Of a stretch of DNA of 64,000 bases, positions 57,101 to 64,000 are shown piece after piece. The notes beneath the pieces are model-generated. The model did no database searches and was not told the DNA's origin. It saw only the letters and a list, made by a program, of their open reading frames with translations. Every line of letters starts with the position of its first letter. Position 1 is the stretch's first letter. This stretch comes from Cyprinodon diabolis (taxonomy: Eukaryota > Chordata > Actinopteri > Cyprinodontiformes > Cyprinodontidae), in the NCBI GenBank assembly GCA_030533445.1, contig CM060069.1, positions 1,597,756 to 1,661,755 on the forward strand, given 5' to 3'. The translations under genes were made by a program, and so were the position numbers.

Positions 57101-60100
57101 TATTTCTGAACCAATAGGCTGTTCCCAGAGTGCTGCTTTACCAAGGCACCTCAGTGGGAAGGAAAAAGTGGCAGAAAACGCTGCAGAAGAGGTGACCGGA
57201 CCCTGAGGAAGATTGTGGAGAAGGTTCGATTCCAGACCTTGGGAAACCTGCGGAAGCAGTGGACTGAGTCTGGAGTAGAAACATCTGGAGCCACCGTGCA
57301 CAGGCGTGTGCAGGAAATGGGCTACAGGTGCCGCATTCCCCAGGTCAGCCACCTTTGAAACAGCAGCAGAGGCGCCTGACCTGGGCTACAGAGAAGCAGC
57401 TCTGGACTGGTGCTCAGTTTTACACGTCATTTGGAAATCAAGGTGCCAGAGTCTGGAGGAAGACTGGGGAGAAGGAAATGCCAAAATGCCAGAAGTCCAG
57501 GGTCTAGTAGCCAGAGTCAGTGATGGTCTGGGGCGCCATGTCAGCCGCTGGTGTTGGTCCACTGGGTTTTATCAAGGGCAGGGTCAGTGCAGCTATCAGG
57601 AGATTTTGGAGCACTTCATGCTTCCATCTGCTGAAAAGCTTTATGGAGATGAAGATTTCATTTTTCAGCACCACCTGGCACCTGCTCACAGAGCCAAAAC
57701 CACTGGTACATGGTTTACTGGTATCACTGGGCTCAATTGGCCTGCCAACCTCCTGACCTGAACCCCATAGAGAATCTGTGGGATATTGTGAAGAGAAAGT
57801 TGAGAGACGCAAGACCGAACACTGTGGATGAGCTAAAGGCTAAACGCTATGGAAGCATCCAGGGCCTCCATGACACCTCAGCAGGCTGATTGCCTCCATG
57901 CCGCATTGAAGCAGTCATTTCTGCTAAAGGATTCCCACCAAGTATTGAAGCCATAACTGTACACAATTATTTGAAGGTTGACTTTTGTATTAAGAACACT
58001 TTTCTTTTATTTGTCGGATGAAATATGTTCATTTTGTGAGAATGGAATTTTGGGTTTTTATGAGCTTTATGCCAAAATCATCCGTATGAAGACAATAAAA
58101 GACCTGAAATATTTCAGTTAGTGTGCAATGAATCTAAAATATATGAACGTTCAAGTTTTATCATTACATTATGGAAAATAATGAACTTTATCACATTATG
58201 CTAATTTATTGAGAAGGATCTGTACTTATCTTCCAGGAAACCTGCACTTTCAACAATTCTGCTACTAAAAACATCTCCACCAAGCATTTACTTGAATTCT
58301 GCGTTCTGTTCATTTTATCACGTGGGCCCATTCAGATCTCTGACCCATATCAACCAAGATGGCGGTTCTGATTGTCTTCTTGTTGTTTTTTTTTAGAGTT
58401 CAGGCTGCTCTTCCCTCAGCTGACTGGTGTCCTCACTCTGGCCTTCTTCATACACAACTGCATCATCACGCTGATGAAGAGCAACAAGAACCAGGAGAAT
58501 AATGTGAGCCTGAGCCCAGACGGGTTCTCTGGTTGGATCCAGACAGAGCGATGCTCCTCTCAATCAGACACAGTTTCTTTTGGAGGACTTTTTCATTTAT
58601 TGTTGAGCTAAAAGTTTAAAGGGGTCATAGAATGCAGAGTTTCCATTGTCATAGATGAATAACGATAGTTCAGTGGGTGAAATGGACGTACAGAGAAGAT
58701 CAAACCCCATCAACACTTCCTTTCTCTGCAAATCTCACTGTTCTAAACTTCCACCATAAAAAGGGCGAATCCAAACAAAGCGGACGATTCTGAAATTCCC
58801 CCCAGACATTTTTTTAGGTATGAAAAGTAGGACATCTGGTCCCCCTACCATATCAACAATCTGATGTTTCAGTGAGTGAGTGCTTGTTGCTATGATGCGT
58901 CTTTGCTCAGCAGCTTGGCTCGTTGTAAACCAACCAATCAGAGCACAGCTCATCTAAATATTCATGATCAAACCATAAAAGGAAGAAACCTGTGGTTTCA
59001 TTCTAGGGCTTTTAACCAGGCTGCATTAGGGCTCATAGAACAGCTAATATGCCATTTTCAGCCCAACCAATGTTGCACACCCTATTAGAGACCTGAAGGA
59101 CCAGATACCCTATAGAATCATTCTATCACCCTATTAGAGACCTGAAGGACCAGATACCCTATAGAATCATTCTATCACCCTATTAGAGACCTGGAGGACC
59201 AGATACCCTATAGAATCATTCTATCACCCTATTAGAGACCTGAAGGACCAGATACCCTATAGAATCATTCTATCACCCTATTAGAGACCTGAAGGACCAG
59301 ATACACTATAGAATCATTATATCACCCTATTAGAGACCTGGAGGACCAGATACCCTATAGAATCATTCTATCACCCTATTAGAGACCTGAAGGACCAGAT
59401 ACCCTATAGAATCATTATATCACCCTATTAGAGACCTGGAGGACCAGATACCCTATAGAATCATTCTATCACCCTATTAGAGACCTGGAGGACCAGATAC
59501 CCTATAGAATCATTCTATCACCCTATTAGAGACCTGAAGGACCTGACACCCTATAGAATCATTCTATCACTCTATTAGAGACCTGGAGGACCAGATACCC
59601 TATAGAATCATTCTATCACCCTATTAGAGACCTGGAGGACCAGATACCCTATAGAATCATTCTATCACCCTATTAGAGACCTGGAGGACCAGATACCCTA
59701 TAGAATCATTCTATCACCCTATTAGAGACCTGGAGGACCAGATACCCTATAGAATCATTCTATCACCCTATTAGAGACCTGGAGGACCAGACACCCTATA
59801 GAATCCTTCTATCACCCTATTAGAGACCTGGAGGACCAGATACCCTATAGAATCATTCTATCACCCTATTAGAGACCTGAAGGACCAGATACCCTATAGA
59901 ATCATTCTATCACCCTATTAGAGACCTGGAGGACCAGACACCCTATAGAATCATTCTATCACCCTATTAGAGACCTGGAGGACCAGACACCCTATAGAAT
60001 CATTCTATCACCCTATTAGAGACCTGAAGGACCAGATACCCTATAGAATCATTCTATCACCCTATTAGAGACCTGGAGGACCAGATACCCTATAGAATCA

Positions 60101-62601
60101 TTCTATCACCCTATTAGAGACCTGGAGGACCAGATACCCTATAGAATCATTCTATCACCCTATTAGAGACCTGGAGGACCAGACACCCTATAGAATCATT
60201 CTATCACCCTATTAGAGACCTGGAGGACCAGACACCCTATAGAATCATTCTATCACCCTATTAGAGACCTGGAGGACCAGACACCCTATAGAATCATTCT
60301 ATCACCCTATTAGAGACCTGGAGGACCAGACACCCTATAGAATCATTCTATCACCCTATTACAGACCTGAAGGACCAGATACCCTATAGAATCATTCTAT
60401 CACCCTATTAGAGACCTGGAGGACCAGATACCCTATAGAATCATTCTATCACCCTATTAGAGACCTGGAGGACCAGATACCCTATAGAATCATTATATCA
60501 CCCTATTAGAGACCTGGAGGACCAGATACCCTATAGAATCATTCTATCACCCTATTAGAGACCTGAAGGACCAGATACCCTATAGAATCATTATATCACC
60601 CTATTAGAGACCTGGAGGACCAGATACCCTATAGAATCATTCTATCACCCTATTAGAGACCTGGAGGACCAGATACCCTATAGAATCATTCTATCACCCT
60701 ATTAGAGACCTGAAGGACCAGATACCCTATAGAATCATTCTATCACCCTATTAGAGACCTGAAGGACCAGATACCCTATAGAATCATTATATCACCCTAT
60801 TAGAGACCTGGAGGACCAGACACCCTATAGAATCATTCTATCACCCTATTAGAGACCTGGAGGACCAGACACCCTATAGAATCATTCTATCACCCTATTA
60901 GAGACCTGGAGGACCAGATACCCTATAGAATCATTCTATCACCCTATTAGAGACCTGAAGGACCAGATACCCTATAGAATCATTCTATCACCCTATTAGA
61001 GACCTGAAGGACCAGATACCCTATAGAATCATTCTATCACCCTATTAGAGACCTGAAGGACCAGATACCCTATAGAATCATTCTATCACCCTATTAGAGA
61101 CCTGGAGGACCAGATACCCTATAGAATCATTCTATCACCCTATTAGAGACCTGGAGGACCAGATACCCTATAGAATCATTCTATCACCCTATTAAAGACC
61201 TGAAGGACCAGATACCCTATAAAATCATTCTATCACCCTATTAGAGACCTGGAGGACCAGATACCCTATAGAATCATTCTATCACCCTATTAGAGACCTG
61301 GAGGACCAGATACCCTATAGAATCATTCTATCACCCTATTAGAGACCTGGAGGACCAGATACCCTATAGAATCATTCTATCACCCTATTAAAGACCTGAA
61401 GGACCAGATACCCTATAGAATCATTATATCACCCTATTAAAGACATGAAGGACCAGATACCCTATAAAATCATTCTATCACCCTATTAGAGACCTGGAGG
61501 ACCAGATACCCTATAGAATCATTCTATCACCCTATTAGAGACCTGGAGGACCAGATACCCTATAGAATCATTCTATCACCACTTTAAAAAGATTAGAAAA
61601 TCAGCTGCATTTGCTAAACATTGGGTCTCTTTCCAGGCATAGAACAGGATCAGGATTAGTGTTTCTTCCTATTATTAAAGTTTAAAGCAGATTTCTGTTC
61701 ATCAGAGGAATAAGAAGATGGAAACTTTGCTTTTAGAAGACTGATCCTCTGATTGAACACTTTTAACTGTAATGATCTCTCCAGGTTAAAGCTATTCTAC
61801 CTGAAGCAAAGCTGGTTGCAATACCGATAACAGGAGATTGTGGAACGGAAACCATGCCAGCAGAGGAAATGATTGTTCCAAAGAAGTTAAAAACAATCCA
61901 CTGGACTTGGTTTTGAAATCCAAAAGAAACGCAGTAGAACATGACGGTGAGAAGATTAAACACAAAAACATCTCCATCCCACATGTTGCTGGAGTCTCTG
62001 AGAAACTCAAGAGGATTTTCTTTAAACACTAAATCCCAGAACATTTCAAACCAAACAAGAACGTGATCCAGAGACCAGTTCATCCTAAAGACCAAACCTC
62101 CAGACCTAATCTGAGCAGAGTGGATAAAACCTGGAACTAAACACTATTTCTGAGATTTTGAATTGAAAAATCTTCCTGGATGGAAGAGAAACGTCTTCAA
62201 ACTTGGAAACAAAGTCCAGTGGATTGATTTTTACTTTTTTTTTTTTTTTAATGACTATGACTTGGATGACTGAGAATCTTCACCTGCAGATTGTTTTGCC
62301 AGTAGATCATGTGTTGACTGGACAGATCCAGCAGAATGAATGAGGATCTGAGGTCCGTTTGCATAGAACCAGGTTTCTGTGAACACAGCAGCCGTTCCTC
62401 ACCAACGGCCCCAAATTTCAGTGAAGTTGAACAAATGTGACTCCTCCAGTGGTTCCTTCGCTAACGTGTGTCATGGATGTGCTGCAGGTGAGGGACCTCT
62501 CTGTGGCGTACCTTCTCGTCGGAGGGACGTATATGTATGTGGGGGTGCTGATCTTTGCTGCCTTCCCCTCGCCGCCTCTCTCCAAAGAATGCATCGAACC
62601 A
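39101..62601 (+). CDS. slc38a9: Lysosomal arginine-sensing transporter SLC38A9, 3'-partial, 11 coding exons
   Basis: Lysosomal-membrane amino-acid transporter that signals arginine to Rag-Ragulator and mTORC1. Coding exons: 39101-39198, 48390-48519, 48593-48711, 48786-48849, 48928-49021, 51009-51179, 51569-51628, 55349-55546, 56128-56235, 58397-58503, 62488-62601. Phases join perfectly to 421 codons. The N-terminal tail holds [11 protein letters not shown] and [12 protein letters not shown], matching the Ragulator-binding region. TM1 reads [20 protein letters not shown], including the Thr linked to arginine sensing. The later segments [40 protein letters not shown] and [12 protein letters not shown] are diagnostic. 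The luminal loop has four N-glycosylation sequons (NVS, NGS, NST, NHT). The start at 39101 has a strong Kozak context (A at -3, G at +4). The last roughly 140 residues lie beyond the window. Confidence 0.95.
39230..39542 (-). repeat. Interspersed repeat family A, copy 3
   Basis: Starts about 30 bases after the slc38a9 donor at 39199. Matches 16339-16650 closely, except for a short deletion in the GTCACTTTCCAGTTCACC segment. Confidence 0.8.
40384..41660 (+). mobile_element. hAT-like transposon remnant with TTF-type zinc-finger fragment
   Basis: At 41000-41135 one plus frame reads [20 protein letters not shown] and [13 protein letters not shown], the layout of the TTF-type domain at the N-terminus of many hAT transposases (RSWL, F-C-F-x-C replaced here, then W). 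The expected cysteines are lost. Upstream, 40735-40860 resembles the hAT end at 6845. The segment from 41063 is duplicated at 45129. Confidence 0.4.
41664..45128 (+). repeat. 19-bp GC-rich minisatellite, block 1 (about 180 units)
   Basis: The unit CCGGCCGCTGTTCSTYCAG alternates with CCCGCCGCTGTTCSTCCAG. The 19-bp period has no stop in any plus frame, so frames of 1199 and 866 codons arise. Their protein repeats only every 19 residues (57 bp), as expected for a non-coding 19-mer. It lies in the 9.2-kb intron between the first two slc38a9 coding exons. Confidence 0.93.
45730..46684 (+). repeat. 19-bp GC-rich minisatellite, block 2 (about 50 units)
   Basis: Same unit, richer in CTGTTCCTCCAGCCYGC variants. 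It follows the second copy of the 600-bp block. Confidence 0.9.
46766..48212 (+). repeat. 19-bp GC-rich minisatellite, block 3 (about 76 units), diverged
   Basis: The unit drifts along the block. The left part resembles blocks 1 and 2. From 47455 on, CGCTCTTCGTCCTGCCCGC variants dominate, with CCCTCCGCTGTT variants interspersed. It ends 180 bp before the slc38a9 exon at 48390. Confidence 0.88.
49680..50660 (+). repeat. Degenerate GACTTTATTCTCRTAAT tandem array
   Basis: Short AT-rich units (TACGACTTTATTCTC) recur on both sides of the inserted element at 50030-50447. It lies in a slc38a9 intron. Confidence 0.7.
50030..50447. mobile_element. MITE with 17-bp inverted ends
   Basis: The left end TACTGTAATTTTCGGAC and the right end, reverse complement TACCGTAATTTTCGGAC, continue inward as TATTAGCCGC and TATAAGCCGC. 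There is no transposase. It is inserted in the TTATTCTC array; a TA target duplication is possible. Confidence 0.8.
52618..54672 (+). repeat. 19-21-bp minisatellite, about 100 units
   Basis: The unit CAGCCTGGTTAGCTCCCCTC has 19- and 21-bp forms and local higher-order blocks: the run CTCCCAGCAG / CTCCCCGCAG / CTGCTCACAG / CTCTTCGCAG recurs at about 53640-53790 and 54170-54270. It sits in the slc38a9 intron before exon 55349. Confidence 0.93.
54945..55135 (-). repeat. Penelope-like terminal repeat, copy D
   Basis: Minus-strand copy extending further than copies A-C (GACCAAACCTCCAGACCTAA, then TAAAACCTGGAACTCAACGC, then the hairpin and GAAACGTC). It reads ACTGAAAAAGCTTCC before the stem, closest of all copies to a hammerhead CTGANGA box. 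Confidence 0.55.
56395..56690 (+). repeat. Interspersed repeat family B, copy 3, hit by a Tc1 element
   Basis: AGTAAAAATACTCCTTCCAT, GATAATCTTATTTCCTGCTC and AATAAGGCTAAATGCATTTC match the family block at 15370-15850. The Tc1-like element begins immediately after it. Confidence 0.55.
56691..58224 (+). mobile_element. Tc1-like DNA transposon, decayed
   Basis: It starts TACAGGTCATTCTCAAAATA and ends, reverse complemented, TACAGATCCTTCTCAATAAA, with TA at each end as Tc1/mariner insertions have. The inverted ends are long (about 200 bp): the inner pair near 56835-56905 and 58025-58125 shares ATGATTTTGGC and CCCAAAATTC. A broken transposase lies between them. Confidence 0.92.
57021..57960 (+). 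pseudogene. Tc1-family transposase, frameshifted
   Basis: The start [20 protein letters not shown] leads a helix-turn-helix DNA-binding part ([12 protein letters not shown]). The middle reads [19 protein letters not shown], and later [20 protein letters not shown]. The catalytic region is damaged: the aspartate expected in FQxDxAPAH is histidine (FQHHLAPAH). The [18 protein letters not shown] codons near 57760 are in another frame with in-frame stops around them. Several frame changes separate these pieces, so no active enzyme can be made. Confidence 0.88.
59079..61579 (+). repeat. 49-bp minisatellite, about 51 units
   Basis: The unit begins CCTATTAGAGACCTGGAGGA, continues CCAGATACCCTATAGAATCA and ends TTCTATCAC. 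Variants are GAAGG for GGAGG, GACACC for GATACC and TTATATC for TTCTATC. The period is constant at 49 bp. It lies in the last in-window slc38a9 intron. Confidence 0.95.
61880..62243 (+). mobile_element. Penelope-like fragment with inverted terminal pieces (copy E)
   Basis: Left edge AAAACAATCCACTGGACTTG (61889) is the inverse of right edge CAAAGTCCAGTGGATTG (62212). The right part repeats copies A-D: CCAAACCTCCAGACCTAATC, GGATAAAACCTGGAACT, TTCCTGGATGGAAGAGAAAC, GTCTTC. Inverted, partial terminal repeats are known for Penelope-like elements. No reverse transcriptase is present. Confidence 0.5.
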
Positions 62602-63344
62602 GTAAGATTCAAACCTTTTTCCTTTTACTCTGAACTTCAAACTAAATGAACAGAAAAGTTGAAACATGATAAAAAATAAAAGACTAAAACCCCGATAGAC
62701 GCTACGACAACAGAGGTCCAGATCTTCTCTGATGTGAAACCAAAGAAGCGGTTCTGTTTTTTTCTAACATCTTGGTTCTGCTCTTGCTTCCGTTCTAAGG
62801 TCAGGATTTTAAGGTCCAGATGGGCTGTATTTCCTGGGTTCAGCCTTCCTGTTTATGTTCATTGCTACCATGGATGGATCAGGCAGAACCTTCCCAGGCT
62901 CTGCACTGCAAAATGTATCTAGAAATAAAGCTTGGTTTATATTCGCCGCATCCCACAGGGCACCAGGGTGCGCACGCCAAAAGGGACCCAATCATGTCGT
63001 CACCGCCCCGATCACGGCAGATCAGCTAGGTGCATGACTGCTTGTTCCAAATGGGAATATATAAAGCTTTTCTCTTTGAAGTTTTCGCATACTGACCTCA
63101 AACGGTGCAGAAGGTTCCAGTGGAACAGTTTGGTTAGTGCAGAGTTGTTCCTGTTCTCTCTCTGACTGAACAGCAGCCAGTTTATCAGCCAAGCTTCTGG
63201 TAAAAACAAAGATTTTCCATCAGTTAAAAATATAAATAAAGTCTGAAACAACTACCTATAGTATACAATACACTCAGCACTTATTTAGTAAAACAACATT
63301 TTATTAATCTGTTGAAAAAAAGAAAGGGGAAGAAAAGGTCTGTA
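62602..63344 (+). other. slc38a9 intron, no exon seen
   Basis: After the exon ending at 62601 (GTAAGA donor) I find no sequence encoding the next expected membrane segments, so the remaining exons must lie beyond 64000. Short frames at 62820-63165 carry no transporter sequence. Confidence 0.5.
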
Positions 63345-63592
63345 TGGGGTCGCTCACACTGAGCCTGGTTCTGCTGGAGGTTTCTTCCTGTTCAAAGGGA
63401 GCTTTTCCTCTCCACTGTCGCTACAAGCATGGTTAGTGTGAGGGATTGCTGAAGAGTCAATGAGTCGATGCAATCAGCTGGTTTTCCTTAGATAGAAAAC
63501 TTTGAATCAATCTGACTGGATGATCTGGTGAACTGGAAAGTGACCTGAGATGACATGATGTGAATTGGAGCTATAGAGATAAACTGACTGAA
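63345..63592 (+). repeat. Interspersed repeat family A, copy 4
   Basis: Opposite orientation to copies 1-3: GAGCCTGGTTCTGCTGGAGG, CTTTTCCTCTCCACTGTCGC, GATGACATGATGTGAATTGG. It ends near AAACTGACTG. Confidence 0.8.
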
Positions 63593-64000
63593 ACAATCAG
63601 ATTAATTCATCATTGAAATAATCTTCAAATAATTTAGTATTTGATTAAACCTTAAGTGGAATATAGAGACTCTAAAACAGCCTTTAGCTGACAGAGCGAA
63701 TTAAACAAGATATTTTGCATTTAACATAAAAACATAATTTTCTTCTGTCAATCTGCTCTATGCAGATCTCCTCAAGTGGAAAAGTTTTAGTTTCACCTGG
63801 TTTAAATTCATAAAAAAATCTTCTTTAAGGAACCTTTGGCAGTCTGATTGTTAATTGAAAAAAAAATTATTGACTTGATTTATCGATTTGTTTTTTTTTA
63901 ATAATCGTTGGTTGCAGACCTAATTTTTGTGCAGCAGATTATTCTTCAATAATCCACTAATTCTTAAACAATATTATGCTCGGCCATTTTGGAAGTGGGA

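Noticed and set aside
59079..61579. CRISPR-like regular repeat
   Set aside because: The 49-bp units are contiguous with no unique spacers, and the genome is eukaryotic; it is a minisatellite.

Overview
The window is vertebrate, almost certainly teleost fish, genomic DNA. Genes are split by GT-AG introns, repeats dominate, and the transposon families are those common in fish: Tc1-like, hAT-like, a THAP-bearing TTAA-flanked family, an RNase H-bearing LINE, a tRNA-derived SINE and Penelope-like ends. I recognise three host genes, all on the plus strand. The species cannot be fixed from the sequence alone.

Layout. (1) 168-14837: the 3' part of il6st (gp130), the shared signal-transducing receptor of the IL-6 cytokine family: 14 in-window exons, 851 codons, with the signal peptide upstream of the window; a polyadenylation signal lies near 15991. 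(2) about 15350-26150: a repeat island holding an older element with a YqaJ-associated gene fragment, interrupted by a decayed minus-strand LINE with CCHC gag, APE endonuclease, reverse transcriptase and RNase H. (3) 26415-27419: purg, a single-exon coding gene for a PUR-domain nucleic-acid-binding protein, followed by tandem repeats. (4) 29551-38136: mostly empty of genes, with a THAP/TTAA transposon, a SINE and a 1.3-kb DNA transposon. (5) 39101-62601: the 5' part of slc38a9, the lysosomal arginine-sensing transporter that works with Rag-Ragulator-mTORC1: 11 in-window coding exons, 421 codons, with the C-terminal quarter beyond the window. Its introns hold very large minisatellites: a 19-bp GC-rich array with long spurious ORFs, a 19-21-bp array, and 51 copies of a 49-bp unit.

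il6st and slc38a9 are close neighbours in the human genome as well (5q11.2), so this is conserved linkage. purg between them is unexpected, because human PURG lies next to WRN on chromosome 8. The three genes do not form a known joint pathway.

The most interesting signal is in il6st. The 21-bp sequence that spans the end of one fibronectin-III exon, including its GTACGT splice donor, is repeated ten times in tandem. Each repeat offers an identical in-frame donor, and the 264-bp intron itself is stop-free and a multiple of three. The locus could therefore encode a ladder of receptor isoforms differing by seven-residue steps close to the membrane. I found no complete, undescribed multi-gene system; the other novelties concern repeats and mobile elements.
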